This document shows, piece by piece, positions 24,401-35,930 of a stretch of 64,000 nucleotides of DNA. Position 1 is the first letter of the stretch. The number at the start of each line of letters is the position of its first letter. Both the position numbers and the translations under genes were made by a program. The notes beneath the pieces were generated by a model. The model was not told the DNA's origin. It did not search any database and was given only the letters and a program-made list of their open reading frames with translations. The DNA is from Agrocybe praecox (taxonomy: Eukaryota; Basidiomycota; Agaricomycetes; Agaricales; Agrocybaceae): assembly GCA_964017145.1 (NCBI GenBank), contig OZ024848.1, positions 1,934,501 to 1,998,500 of the forward strand, in the 5' to 3' direction.

Positions 24401-26084
24401 TCACAATTTAGCAGTTGCTCTTGCTGCGAGCTTCTGTTGCGACTTGGCCTAGAGGAGCGGAAAATTGTTAGCATTGTGATCATGAGAATACAGGCGGGAA
24501 AGGGGTGAGCGTACGTTAACTGCATCCATATACACATCACTGATAACCCTCTCTTCATGTTCTTTCCGTGGATGGCAAGGGCCAAATCCTTGGTCATGAT
24601 CCCATCCTTGTCGATGACCTCAATGCAAGCGGGTTCAAAGCAAACTTGCGGAGGGGCTCGTTTTCATCGAGCTTGGCGCGGTGCAGCAGGCCACGGGTCC
24701 AGGCAAAGATGGAGGCGACCGGGTTGGTGCTAGTCTCGTTTCCTTTCTGGTATTCACGGTAATGCCTAGTGACATTTCCGTGAGCAGCCTCACTCTCGAT
24801 AACCTGGCCATCGGGGGTGAAGGGCTCGGAGGTCATCATTCCAAGACTTCCGAATCCTTGCGCGAGGATGTCACTCTGCACGTCACCGTCGTAATTCTTG
24901 CATGCCTAGACGAAGCGTCCGGAGAATTTGACAGCTTGAGCGACCATGTCATCGATGAGACGGTGCTCATAGTAGATGCCAGCAGCCTCGAATTGCGACG
25001 TGTATTGACTGCATAGAAGAAGAGAAGAAGAACGGGTTTGTATTGCACATCTTCGCGTACTTACGTGTCATAGATTTCTTGAAAGATGTCCTTGAAGCGA
25101 CCGTCGTATTTCTTCAAGATCATATTCTTGGTCGACATAAACTGCACACAAAAATGATGTTAAGACTTTAATCGGGCAAGATGTAGGGGCACATACCAGG
25201 GGCATTTGCTTAGCCAAGGCCATCTTGAAGGAGGAGTGGGCGAAACCAGTGATTGACTGCAAACAATGAGCATATTTTCCGATACCTGGAGAATCAGATA
25301 TACCTCATTAGTGTTGTACATGAACATGGCGACACCAGGTCCCATGAAATCATACATATCCATAACATTTACAGGAGCACCGTCAGCGGGAGTGTGAACC
25401 AATTGCAATTTTCCTGGACCGGGAGCGACGTAGTCCGTCGAGCGGAACTATAAATAGATATTAGCGAAACCGCGAGGATAATAACAAGCACAGGAACGTA
25501 CCTGGTCACCGAAAGCGCGTCTGCCAATGACGATAGGTTTGACCCATCCTGGGGTAGGCTTGGGAATTTAGGAAAGGATGATAGGTTCACGGAACATAGT
25601 TCCTCCAAGAATGTTACGGATCTGAAGAGAAAAGGTTGAATTCTGGAATGACTGAGAAAGAAAGCAGTACGACATACAGTTCCGTTTGGACTCCTCCACA
25701 GTTGAACTCCTTTACACGAGCTTCGTCAGGGGTGATGGTTGCACATTTAATGCCGACTTTATATTCTAAAATGGCGTTGGCTGCGTCTACGGTAACTTGG
25801 TCGTTGGTCTAGGAGTCCATGAACATTTGGGTGCTCCGGTTTAAGCAACGAGCATACCTAATCTCTGTACTCCAATCCTAGATAATAGTACTTGATATCC
25901 AGTTGCAAGTAGGGGAGAATGAGCTGAATTAAATGCATTATGTGAATCCCAAAGTTCTATGAGTACAATGGACTAAGCATCCGTACCTCCTCACGCATCT
26001 GCTTCCAGATGATTCTGACATCTCATCGCCATCTAGTTCTACGACGGGGTTCTGCACGACAATCTTCTGGATGGCTCCGAACAT
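24401..26084 (-). pseudogene. IDP1: NADP-dependent isocitrate dehydrogenase, broken copy 1
   Basis: Minus-strand exons follow the eukaryotic enzyme (isocitrate + NADP+ to 2-oxoglutarate + CO2 + NADPH) almost end to end. The start is AIQKIVVQNPVVELDGDEM (from 26,084); then [37 protein letters not shown], a Lys/Asp-rich exon, [16 protein letters not shown] and [18 protein letters not shown], with a last exon ending AKL-stop at 24,401. Introns are kept. Disabling changes: a 1-base loss right after the start region; an AAG-to-TAG type stop at the end of LGLEYRD; a small deletion after KEFN; a Trp-to-stop (TAG) before [10 protein letters not shown] near 24,905; a deletion after RKFA; and another after HGKNMKR. 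The matching copy is at 41.6-43.1 kb. Clearly non-functional; the working gene should be elsewhere. Confidence 0.92.
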
Positions 26085-26215
26085 AGTGTCTATGATAGAA
26101 AGAAAGAGTTTTTCAATGTTGAAAGGCAGACACGGGGAAACCGGGACGAAGACGAAACAGAAAGGAATAATATACCGGAATCGCGTAGGAAGAAGATGCA
26201 TGGTTTAGCGGATGC

Positions 26216-26365
26216 AAGGAGACCCGCTGGCAAGTATGATGTGAATAGCCTGGTCTCATTTAATACGGAAGCCAGATGAACGCTGGGAGCTTTAAAGAGA
26301 AAAGGAACCACATCTGGTGCTTAAGAAAGCTCTAAAGATTGTCGACAGAGGCTCCAAGCCCTTCC
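26216..26365. repeat. Dispersed repeat, copy 1
   Basis: The stretch from GCAAGGAGACCCGCTGGCAA to the CCAAGCCCTTCCGG end recurs with small indels at 30,520-30,675. The plus strand of the second copy has an open frame (KALKLVDRGFKALAD), so this may be a fragment of a gene I cannot name. Confidence 0.7.
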
Positions 26366-26369
26366 GGAT

Positions 26370-27690
26370 TGGCAAATCTGTCATTTAAAACCAGTCAGCG
26401 TATACAGAACGACAAAAACATGTACCGAAAGACCACAGACGGACCCAGTGCGTCCATCCCTTGTAGGTCCTCTGATGGTTCCTTCCTCCAACGAGACCTT
26501 ACGCATACGTTCAACAGCTCAACCCATGTGGCTCACAGATCAGTATTCGTAGGAGTAAAACGTGAAGAAAAGGTCTAGAAAACATTCGAGGAAGAGGGAT
26601 ATCGGACATACGCGATGGGATATCGGGTTAGGGTTCGGATCAAAACGTTCGGGGTCGTATGCCAAGTTCGTCTGGCATCGTTCACTCAAATTTTTCGTCG
26701 TCATTCGGTGCAGTCCCAGGTCCATTTCCATGCGCTGTATCTGTTGTCGTTTTGCGTTGGATCGCACCTGTTTATTCCTCGCCTCGCCTCGGGTGCAACC
26801 AACAGCACCACCGCTGACTACCCGCGGCAAGTCGAGGCTTCTGTCACCCGGAGTGTACGCCAACCAGCGGTTACACTAACCCTCACTGTCAACCACCATC
26901 TTGCCACCATCGACAACTTTGATTCATTTTATCATCTTGCATTCCACCTTAATTCCTCGATTCTCAAGTGCAGTAGATGCAGCAGGCCGCCGTCATTGGC
27001 ACACATCACACTGTTCGTTCCGAATTGTCGTTGAGAGTGATGTTCGTTGGGGAGGGTGTGCGTAAGGGAAGAGAATGCGCGGAGGACGTTGAGATGCAGT
27101 TAAGTCGTGAGGGATGGACTTTGAGATTTGAAGAACAGTACATGGTTCGTAGTGTGTTAATTTCGTCGTTTGACGCAGTACTGACCCTTCATATTCAACA
27201 TCAGTAACTATCAACTTAATCCCAAATCATTCGAAAATGTATGCTCTCGGCCCCCCCTGGGTATGAATCACAGGGTCAGAAGCCACGGCAAGCGCCAGTG
27301 GAAGCACAGCGCCATGATAATCGATGGCAGATGGCCTTTCACAATCTCTTCTGGAAGGGAGAGGAGTTGACTCTTGCAGTTTGGGATTTCGAGTGAAAGT
27401 GGGCGAGCATTGCTGATCACTTCGAGTACATGGCGTATGAAATTGGCCTCGGAAGTTCTGAGCCGGACTAACGACAACAATTCAACTCGCCTAACTTCGC
27501 TGTGCCCACTGCCCATTCCCCTTCCTGCTTCATCAATGTCTTCTTCTCTGCTAGAGGTCCCTTTCACGGCACTCTTTAAGTATAGACGATAGACCAGAAT
27601 CCGTGCATCAATCACCCAGCGTATGATCGTCGGTCGCCATCCGTTCCTCTCCCTAACGAACGGTTCGCGTTCACCAACCATTGTACAGTG
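26370..27690. other. Unassigned stretch with repeat fragments
   Basis: Contains a GGGTTAGGGTTCGGATCAAA string (26,624) shared with the blocks upstream of the NWD genes, and a 25-bp string near 26,798 identical to one inside the broken basic-protein gene at about 10,157. A minus-strand open stretch at 27,268-27,681 has no recognised family. Confidence 0.4.
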
Positions 27691-28940
27691 AGAACAGCCG
27701 ACCCGGAATACGGACCTGGAATCGCCTTACATTCAATACCACCCTTTGGATTTTCGAGTACCCTCAACCATTGCGATGAACAGCATGAGTTTGATCAGAT
27801 GCCGGATGGCGAGGACGACGTGTTCAGCAGTTGGCCAAACTTTTCCTTAGGCAGTACACAGCTTCTGGGTCAGCGACGATGGCGATGACGAAAGAGAATT
27901 CCCAACACCAGCACCCCGTATTAGAGTCAAATAACAACCTTCGCCACTCCAACACACCGAACAGCAACTTCCAATTCCCACTCAGATTCGCCGTGCAGCC
28001 TCCATTCCCTGGTTTATCGTCGACTTTCTTCAATGATCCCGTTAACAACAACTCCTAGGAGATCGTATGACCTTCGGCGCGCGTCGCCTGCACAGCCCAT
28101 TCCGAGACAATCTTGGATGATGGATGAGACATTCTGTGGATATGGCTTCCAGAACTCTAATGGGATAATGGAACGAGACCCGGAGCCGTTATCGGAGGTT
28201 AACGCGAAGTTTTTTGCAAGTGATTTTTCGTTCACGAGTCTTCACATTGTTGGTGGCAGTGGCAGTGGTGGAGGAGGAGGTAGAGGAGCATCTATTAGAC
28301 TTGGTTCTTCGCTGGACGAGCACGGGCTGCCGTTGACGTTGACGTCTTCGTCGACTGTTGCGGGGGGCGGATTTTGTCGATCCCGCGACACCGTTGAGCG
28401 CTATTAATCCTCAAGTCCAGCCTCTATACCATTCGCATTCGCACTCGGGCGCCTAAACAGCTTTCGCCGGCGTCAGCCTTTCGCCTAATATGGACAGCGC
28501 TGTGGTGCCTGCGATATACCCTACTTCTTCTGTATCGACGTTAGCATCGCCTTCATCAGCAATTGAATACCTTGCGCCTTCCTCTTTCCACGATGCTGGT
28601 GATGCTCTTGTCCTTCCCATTGGCGCCGTCGATACGAATTCAACATACGATATGGCCACGTACGTATAGTACGCCCACCATCAGCAGCAGTTCATAGGCA
28701 TTTACGGTTCTCTTGGTGCTGCTTCTAGCGCTGAGAATTCCATGGGCCCTACTGGGATGAATATGGGGGTGGTGGGGATAACTGCGGCGTGGATTCCTAC
28801 CCGTCGCCGTTCGGATCGCTGTATGCTCTGCATTATCAACTGCTGCTGCTGCACGTACATGCCCATATCTGCGGCAGATGTTGATGGTGGTGCTTTATAT
28901 ATTGTGTCAGCGGAGGGTACTACGAATGGTGTGTTCACCT
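27690..28940 (+). pseudogene. Degraded unidentified coding remnant
   Basis: Successive plus-strand frames, linked only by frameshifts, give a protein-like sequence rich in Ser, Asn, Gln and Gly: QHQHPVLESNN near 27,910, RQSWMMDETFCGYGFQNSN near 28,110, a Gly run near 28,255-28,290, and SSVSTLASPSSAIEYLAPSS near 28,530. Low-complexity composition suggests an old regulatory protein, but no DNA-binding domain is visible, so I assign no function. Confidence 0.3.
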
Positions 28941-29446
28941 AGCCTCTGAATTTTTCGGCCTAATTAGATATCCGTGTATGTCTTTTCTTTGTTCCTGTTT
29001 TTTCTGCCAAACATTTCTCTATTTCTTTGTCTTTGTTCATTTGCTTTGCCATTGTACATTATGTATATGTGTGTTTATCTATACCCAGACACCTTGTGCA
29101 TTACACATTCCTGAATTTCCATTGTGTAGTATTACTGAGTCAGGGATGTTCATCTCCACCATTCTTCACTTAATGTTCTTTTCTCTCATACCTTGGTCCC
29201 TCTCTGGCATGTGTTTAACTGTATCTATCCACCAAAATATCATGTAGTCTAACATTATTAACAAAGAACCAGTCGGTTTTGATAAAAACTGAAGGAAAAC
29301 CAAATCTGCCCTGTAGGATTTTACTCATGGAAAGGAACACAAGCACATATCCACCTTAACAGACAAGAACAAAGTAACCAATGGCAACATAAGTATTTGG
29401 ATGAGGACCACAAATAACATGTTAATTAAGAACAAGAGTGAGCAAA

Positions 29447-30031
29447 CTAGTCAATTGTCACGCCAATCGCTCCAGCAATCTGCCTTCGCCGGACCTGTAC
29501 AATAGTGCCATTGGGTAGGACAGGGAGCCCTAGGCTTGCTGCTGAGGCAATACATTCATTGACTGGACAACAACGAGGAATGATGAGAAGTGTAAGGTGG
29601 TGGTTAAATTGATCACACTCACCAGTAAAGGTCAGAAGCTGATCACGGAAGACAGGATTTGGTTGAGCTAAAGGTGGTGCCCAACCATTGGCCATGGCAG
29701 TCGGATTGTAAAGTTGTCCACGATTTCCAGCCTGTGCATTAGCTAAAAGAATTGGGAGCTGGTTAGACCGTTGGCGAAGGAGGGCCACATCAGCGGCAGT
29801 CTGTTGTGTGATTGCCGTGAGACTGCTGATGTTCCCAGTCAGGTTGTTGATGGATACAGTCAGGTTGTTGACCATTGCATTGAGATTGTCGACATTCCCT
29901 GTCAGGTTGTTAATGGACACAGTGAGGTTGTTGACCGCTGCATTGAGATTATCGACATTCCCAGTCAGGTTGTTGATGGACACAGTGGGATTGTTGACCA
30001 TTGCAGCTGCATTTGGAGGAGGGGCAGCCAT
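29447..30031 (-). CDS. Small repeat protein with INNLTGNVDNLNA repeats, 174 residues
   Basis: Two exons on the minus strand (30031-29623 and 29562-29447) joined across a 60-bp intron with GTGAGT donor and TCCAG acceptor; the joined frame is open. The start MAAPPPNAAAM is chosen because the repeats follow directly; an upstream in-frame ATG at 30,187 is possible. The N-terminal half consists of 21-residue repeats (VNNLTVSINNLTGNVDNLNA) with regular Leu/Val/Ile spacing, suggesting a coiled coil or elongated fibre. The C-terminal half has GLPVLPNGTIVQVRRRQIAG. The fold resembles a family I have seen in Agaricomycetes without assigned function. It is one of the few non-receptor frames here that is unbroken. 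Confidence 0.6.
   Translation of the reverse strand: MAAPPPNAAAMVNNPTVSINNLTGNVDNLNAAVNNLTVSINNLTGNVDNLNAMVNNLTVSINNLTGNISSLTAITQQTAADVALLRQRSNQLPILLANAQAGNRGQLYNPTAMANGWAPPLAQPNPVFRDQLLTFTGECDQFNHHLTLLIIPRCCPVNECIASAASLGLPVLPNGTIVQVRRRQIAGAIGVTID
29827..30005. repeat. 63-bp tandem repeat, about 2.7 copies
   Basis: In-frame direct repeats of 63 bp inside the small repeat protein gene, marked by repeated TCAGGTTGTTGATGGA and TTGAGATTGTCGACATTCCC strings. Copies differ by a few substitutions, mostly silent or conservative. Confidence 0.85.
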
Positions 30032-30519
30032 TGTTGTAGGGACAAAGAAAGCTGCAGAGCCGCCCAAAGTTTCATCAGTATTCCCACAGATTTGTAAGCT
30101 GATCCGGACGTCAGATTGATAGGCGCCGATGAAATGAGTCTCGAATGAAATCCGGCAAGAAGCCTTCATGTTCACGCTCCCTAGCAAGTTGTAAGCTGTT
30201 TTAATTTGTAAAAAAACTGGTAAAGTGTAGAAATTGTGTTCCTTGCGTGAGCTAAATTATTTACCGTTTATTTTGCAACAAATCCGGTGTTTTTGTTCTT
30301 TTTCTGCTACCAAGTACAAATGATAAATTGGACTTGTTGCGATGAAAATTTAGGGGAAAAAAGAACACGCAAGGGATTACGACTAAGGTTCGAATCCCTG
30401 GTCCGCCGAAGTTTCTGTAGATATCGCATTTTTAGTGCCCAACGCACACTTGCTGCGGTGCTAGGTACATAAATATGACTCGTCCTAATCTTTCAGGTTC
30501 TCAGCACGGATACGGTGGG

Positions 30520-30675
30520 ATGCAAGGAGACCCGCTGGCAAGTATGTTGTGAATAGCATGGACTCATCAAATACATGAACGCAGGGAGCTTTAAAGAGAA
30601 AAGGACCTACATACATCTGGTGCTTGAGAAAGCTCTCAAGCTCGTCGACAGAGGCTTCAAAGCCCTCGCGGACAA
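30520..30675. repeat. Dispersed repeat, copy 2
   Basis: Second copy of the repeat at 26,216-26,365, continuing into GAACACGAGCTGCAGGCCAC. Open in the plus frame through KALKLVDRGFKALAD and HILFTMADAV. Confidence 0.65.
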
Positions 30676-30969
30676 CAAACGAACACGAGCTGCAGGCCAC
30701 ATCCTGTTCACAATGGCAGATGCGGTTTGACCTGGATGATGACTCTATAATCAGTTCGTCGCTGTGACTTTTACCCGCTTACCGTTGTCTGAACGATGAA
30801 GTCCGAACCGAAAATGCGAGCAAGCGTGCACGCGGACTGCTCGGCGCTAAGTTTTTCCGGCGCTTTTAGGAGCCAAACTCGAGTCCTACAGGCTACGATG
30901 ATGACCTGGTAGGCTTCACCTCTGTTCGTGACGGTGTTGGCGAGTCTTTAGATAAGCGGACAAAATTTC

Positions 30970-31098
30970 AGTTCTGCTGCCAATGCCACTGGATGCGCAG
31001 ATGGGTATGACGACGTGCATATGCTGAAGAACCTTGTGCTTTGCAGGCCCGGGCTGAAGCACCTCGAGGTTTCCTGCCTTACCAGGCCGATATTCGCT
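30970..31098 (+). pseudogene. F-box/LRR-like fragment, short copy
   Basis: Closely matches 10,806-10,935, encoding NATGCADGYDDVHML and NLVLCRPGLKHLEVSC. It ends within a match to the intron border of that copy and is followed by unrelated sequence, so it is a small duplicated piece. Confidence 0.6.
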
Positions 31099-31126
31099 AT
31101 TAAAGGACACAGCAGGAGACCTAGCT

Positions 31127-31700
31127 CAGTTTCGGGTGTCTCGTCGGCTTCGGAGAATGCCCCTGGTGAAGTGGATGCTGAGCGCTGATGTTGGATCTAC
31201 GAGTTAGTCGAGGTCTGCGTCGCTGGAGTGGACTTCTGCATGGAATGTGGGAGGGGCTGCTAGTGGAAGTGCGACTACGTCTGGAACGAGCACACCGAGC
31301 TCGATCAGGTCGAACTCGATGTGTCTGGGCTCGTTTAGGAGGTCGAGGTTGAGGTTGACGGGCGGGAGGACCGGGAAAGAGAAAGAAAAGGAGAGGAGGG
31401 CGAGTAATTCGAATTCGGATTGCCCGTTCAAGATGCAGTGACCATGGAGAGGATCGTTTGACTAGAGATGGCCCGACTGTCCATTCTCCGTACAGTCCCT
31501 CGATGTTTGCAGTGCCTGCGGCTGTCGCGTTCATGACTCTGACCGATGCCAAGTTGTATTCTTTGTTCACGCTCCCTGGCTTCTCTATCCATTAATCGTC
31601 CCTCCGCCTCTTGCCTCCCTCCCTTGTTTACTTTCATCAATAACCACCACTACCCTCACTCTCCATTCTGTGACGTAGTGCTTGCCTTCTTTCTTCCTTT
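31127..31700. repeat. Dispersed repeat starting TTTCGGGTGTCTCGTC, copy 1
   Basis: From TTTCGGGTGTCTCGTC onward this matches 43,101-43,620 for several hundred bases, with indels. The minus strand reads LLNEP...EFDLIELGVLVPDVV, so it comes from a coding region of unknown family. Both copies start at the same base next to different sequence, which marks a rearrangement border. Confidence 0.75.
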
Positions 31701-32640
31701 TCTGCCCCTGTCGTGCTCTTCTTTCCATCCATCCTCTTTCCTATCTTCCCAAATGTTTTCGCGGTGTCAGTTCCTTCTCTTGCTCTATATCTTATATCTG
31801 CATAACATTGACGGATCTTCGAACGACATAAATTGTAACGCTAGGGGCTCCCTGCGCCACGCCACGCCTCAATTTTCTCGTTTGCCCTTCGCTTTCGTGT
31901 TCACCTCACTCGTCGCTCTCGCTCCGTCTGTGGTCAACGGTCTCTCGAACCCTCTGCTGTCGCACTCCGCTGCTTCCCATTTGCGGTACCCGTGGGCTCG
32001 CGTTCACCGAACACGCTGTTCTTTTTTCGCTCTTGGTCAATTTACTTGCGACTTTGCCTTCTCTTTCCTATCGTTTTATTCCATAGTTGTGTTTTTTTCC
32101 CCAAATTCCCACCCCACCTATGTACCTTTCATCATGACGATACATGTAATCTGTGGTCCAACCCAGATATCGCTTGAGATATACCCGTTTGCTGACGTAC
32201 ATATTTTCCATCAATTTTGCGTCTCCGTCGCTTCCGCTTTTGTTCGCTCTGTTTCCCTAAGGACGACGAAGGGGAGGCGTAGGTGGTGGAAGGATGTTGG
32301 AACTTGGAAGTAGTGTGGAAATTTCAGACGCCCACCCTAAGGATGAGGTGGGACAGCATTCTGTTGTTGCTGCTGCTGCTGTGCATGCAAAGACGAAGAC
32401 GAAGTGAACCCATAAATCGTACCGAGCCTGTTCAACGACATCGATGTCTGTCATTGACGTTCGCGGTCTCTGCTGCCAACGGTCACGCTGTTCCTGAACC
32501 TAGAAGCGGAGGAAGATGCAATAGGTGTAGTAGCAGGAGTGGGTACAGCAGCAGCAGCCGTCTTGCTGTGAGAACAGGTGTGGGAGGTGCAGGGCGCGAA
32601 ACGCTCCAAGTTGGAGTGGTAACCACCACCTGAACAGGAG
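31700..32640. other. T/C-rich stretch related to NWD upstream blocks
   Basis: A long T-rich stretch carrying a copy of the ATCTGTGGTCCA string (about 32,148) found upstream of the NWD genes, followed by CTG-type triplet runs near 32,360. The long plus-strand frame here has no protein-like features beyond its composition. Confidence 0.45.
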
Positions 32641-32649
32641 GAGCAACGA

Positions 32650-34640
32650 GGCTCTGCGTTCATAGAGATCCAGGGGTGAATCGCATATATGCGAGCATTG
32701 GTGGGGGGTTGTAAACTGGCGTCGGCGTTCTTGGCTCTGTAGCTGGTACGACAGTAGTGGCACCCTCGGGATACATAAAACTAACGGGCCTCTTCTGGTT
32801 CTGCGACCAGCTCCTAGTGGACCTGCTAATAGGTTCAACCATAACGGTAAACCTGTTCCTCCCTTCACTAGTGCTCTTCCTCTCCTCCTCCTCTCTCCTC
32901 CTCCTCTCCTTCCTCTCCCCATCATTCGTCGATGGATACGTGGCACTGATTCTCAAACCTCCACTGCCCTCCTTCGTGTTGGCATCAGCACCTCTCCCAC
33001 CGAAGATCTTCCTCAAGCCTATCCTATCGATGCTCAACTTCCTCTTCTTGTGGCCCGCTCCTTGGGCTTTCATTCGAGTCTGCTCCAGTCGAAACGTCAG
33101 ATATGGCGTGGCAGGAACAGCCGGAGCTGTCGTACCTGGGATCTGGACAGGAGTAACTCTGGTGCTGGGCGTGATGCACTCGGAATTGCAGGTGCACGAT
33201 AAGTCGTCGGTGCTGCTGCTGCTGCTGCTGCAAAGAGACAGGCCAGTACACTCTCACTCTGCTGCTTCCTTCCTCCTTCCTTCGCCTCCGCATCGTATTC
33301 AACCAGGATGGTATTTCTGAACGCTCCATGTGCTTTCTTTTCCTTGTCGCTTTTACCTCCAGGGGCCAGGTGCTGAAAGGGTGTTGGAAGCCGCATTAGC
33401 ATTGGAAGTGGAAGTAGCAGGACCGACACCGCATGCGAACGGATTGTCTTCGTTCAGACCCAGTTCGGCAGGGCTGGCGATTTTTTTTTGGCCAGGAATT
33501 TCCTTGTTCCGGGGTGTAGCTGGCTGAGGTGTATCACCAGCCGTCTTAGAAACGACAAAAGGTGGAGAAGAAGTGAGGAGCGATACGGATGGGTCACTGA
33601 CGATGACAGTAGCGGGCGACAAAGGAGAACTCTTGTAGAGGTATTCAGGTGGTTGGGTCGAACGGCTGCGAGTGGGTATGGGCACAGTGATGTTAGTCTG
33701 ACCGGCGGCGGCGGCGGCGGCAACGGCGGGACGACGCCGACCTCTCACTCCTCACCTCCGGACGATTGCTGTGTGCTCCGGAAGGTGTGGGGGCGCGACT
33801 TTCGCATTGCAGCTGGGGCAGCTTGTGCCTACTGCCTCGTCTGTCGCCGATACGCGACCCTCTTCAACTGAGAAGAACAGTTAGTCAATTAAATTAAATT
33901 GTAAAAACGATGGCAGAAGAACGCAAGTTGGTGCGTGAAAGAAAAAAGGAAAGAAAAGATATAAGTGTTTTTGAGCGAATGGCAGCCGCAGCCCCTCTTC
34001 CATGAATGCAGGCGCCAAAAAACGCGCAAATGGATGTCCAGATACTAGGACAGAGAGAATAAAACGATTTAAGGATATTTGGAGATGCGCCTCAGGCCAT
34101 CCGCGAAGAAAGGAAAAGATAGAAGTGAGAAAACGTACCTTCAAAACCTCGATTTCTCTCTCAGTTTTGCTCATCCCAACGGTACTGTAACTGTTCCCGT
34201 TACCCCCCTGATCAACTTCAACGCGACCTCCTCTCCCAGACTACGCAGACCGAGCGTGAACTTCCCAAACTTGCCCTCTCCCAGGTTCTGCAGGAGCAGA
34301 TACAGCCCAAATTCGGGAATATGGATGGTTCGGCGTGAATGAGCAGCTGCGTTCGAGTTCCCGCCGGACTGATTCGAGTTGGGATGTGCGGTCGCTCGCT
34401 GGCTCTGTTGCTGATCCCGCTGGTTCGGAGAAAGAGTAGCAATAGCACTTTGCTGTTGGTGCCTAAGGATGAGCTTGGAGGCGCTGGTGGGCTCTGTGTC
34501 GGGGGCGTTGGCATAGCGTGTGTCCATGATGCGCGTCGCCGCCGCCGGTTCGTGAGTAGTAATGACTTGAGGAAGAGTATTGAAGTGCTACAAGCGAAGT
34601 GGGCCATTGGGTGTGATAGAGATGGACCAGACATGGACTT
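32650..34640 (-). pseudogene. Broken Kin4/Snf1-like Ser/Thr protein kinase, copy 2
   Basis: The minus strand shows a kinase N-lobe (LGEGKFGKFTLG, VALKLIR; about 34,300-34,200) and the alpha-C helix motif MSKTEREIEVLK (34,172-34,137) ending at an intron. No C-lobe follows; the sequence passes into the Ser/Thr-rich tail (33,750-33,090) shared with the copy at 14.3-15.0 kb. It then reaches a basic C-terminal part with RKLSIDRIGLRKIFGG and GRNRFTVMVEPISRS (33,073-32,660). The tail is split over several frames. The glycine loop is intact here, unlike copy 1, but the catalytic loop and DFG are absent, so it cannot be active. The upstream end is shared with segments 1 and 3. Confidence 0.7.
33209..33232. 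repeat. CTG trinucleotide microsatellite
   Basis: A run of TGC/CTG triplets inside the kinase pseudogene tail (poly-Ala or poly-Ser coding depending on frame). A GGC-type run occurs nearby at about 33,705-33,722. The matching place in copy 1 (about 14,465-14,490) has shorter, interrupted triplets. Confidence 0.8.
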
Positions 34641-35756
34641 ATACTCCCATATCACTGTCCTCCATCCTCCACCAAGGATTCAAATCGAAGAAAAGAGTCG
34701 AGGATAAAGAATGAAAGAAAAAGTTATGGTCAGTACGTGATGCTAACATGTCAGGTTAGGGTTCGGATCAAAATCTGCATCTTTCCGTCAGATCGTTTTG
34801 TCCTTCGTTCGAGTCGTATGAGTCCTATTCGTCGCTGTTTGGTATGTTCTCTTCGTTTCCGTAAACGTGTTACGGTCTCTGCTTCGCCGGGAAATAAGCG
34901 GCAGTTCGAGTACAAATATGACTCACCAAGAAAATACCTCGTCCCATGGAGGGCTTACTTCTGCCTCCTCCGAGATGACTTCGGTTTCATTCTTCGCAGT
35001 TGCCTTTACCACCATAATCGCATCAGTATTTGCGTTCTCGTCAAAGCTTGGAGCCTGAATCCTCTGCACCAAGGGATATTTCAAGTTCCTCATCAAAGGC
35101 TGGTTGTGGAATCGACAAACTGGCATTTTGGAAGAAATTTCATGCGCTAGATCAGGTGGTTGAAGGAACAAAGATGGTTGATGGATTCGTTATGGTTTGA
35201 GAAAAGATGGAGGCGTAGGAAATTTGATACGACCATCACGATTGCGACAAAACAACATTTATTCGGAAATCGAATTGCAAGAAGAAAGAAAATCAACAAT
35301 TGTATTTCTACTACGTCAACGTTCAAGCTCAAGACCAAACTATGATAACTATATCCACATTAGCGCATTCATTCACATTGTTCCCGAAACATACTTCATC
35401 TTTTATGTCCCGACTCCCTTCCACTCCTAGTATCGTACCGATATATCACTTTACTGTAGTTATCAGCAGGCTACACCTAGCTTTTTCTTCCCCTTCTACG
35501 AGTTAAGATATGGTATATTAGTCAGTTTTGTTTATACATGAAGTCAATGAAAATGATTATAAACTTGGCGGGTAGCTATACTCCAATATCTGTTTTAACT
35601 TTTCATAGTCCGATTGAATCCCGCTTGATAGGCGACGGATAGGATGGGCAATAACGAACTTAACGATCCCACTAACCACTGCGCCAACACTTTAATTCTT
35701 TTATACAACCCGAGACACGTGTCGCGAATGTTATTCTTAAGTGTGCGAATATCACG
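34641..35756. repeat. Segment-2 copy of the block upstream of NWD genes
   Basis: Shortened copy of the block at 15,848-17,600, keeping GAAGAAAAGAGTCGAGG, the GGGTTAGGGTTCGGATCAAAA string and the leader close to NWD2. Much of the T/C-rich middle part is missing. Confidence 0.8.
35040..35200 (+). other. Conserved coding tail ...VDGFVMV, copy 2
   Basis: Encodes SRQSLEPESSAPRDISSSS, KLAFWKKFHA and TKMVDGFVMV, then TGA at 35,198-35,200, as in segments 1 and 3, with two extra codons (DQ) before VEGTK. Upstream the frame is not open. Confidence 0.45.
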
Positions 35757-35930
35757 ATGAAGACTCTGCATCGCCTGTGGCAGTGGCAAAGGCAGTGGTT
35801 CAGCCCAATCTTCAATGTCCTCGTCTCGAGCACGGTCGAAACGCAAATGGTTGAAGGGTTTATTCCATCGAGACTCCGATACCAATTCTACCATCTCAAT
35901 TCAAGGCCACGAACCAGCTGTGCCCAATGA
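35757..35930 (+). promoter_or_regulatory. Overlapping upstream ORF, NWD2
   Basis: A 57-codon frame (MKTLHRLWQWQRQW...) starting 58 bases before the NWD2 ATG and overlapping it in the +1 frame. Same arrangement as in NWD1 and NWD3. Confidence 0.45.

Noticed and set aside
24401..26084. A functional isocitrate dehydrogenase gene
   Set aside because: At least two stops and several frameshifts in conserved exons cannot be removed by plausible introns.
26624..26645. TTAGGG-like string suggesting telomeric repeats
   Set aside because: At most one and a half units occur, and the string is part of a dispersed repeat also seen upstream of the NWD genes.
30340..30420. GGTTCGAATCCCTGG string resembling a tRNA or SINE B box
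   Set aside because: No A box and no cloverleaf upstream at the right distance; a lone B box is weak evidence.
31546..32313. 255-residue plus-strand open frame
   Set aside because: Same reason: a T/C-rich stretch related to the NWD upstream blocks, with no conserved frame.
35595..35894. Minus-strand 99-residue frame over the NWD2 leader, with a 108-residue match at NWD3
   Set aside because: It overlaps the NWD start in antisense and has a stop at the matching place in NWD1; similarity is explained by the recent duplication.
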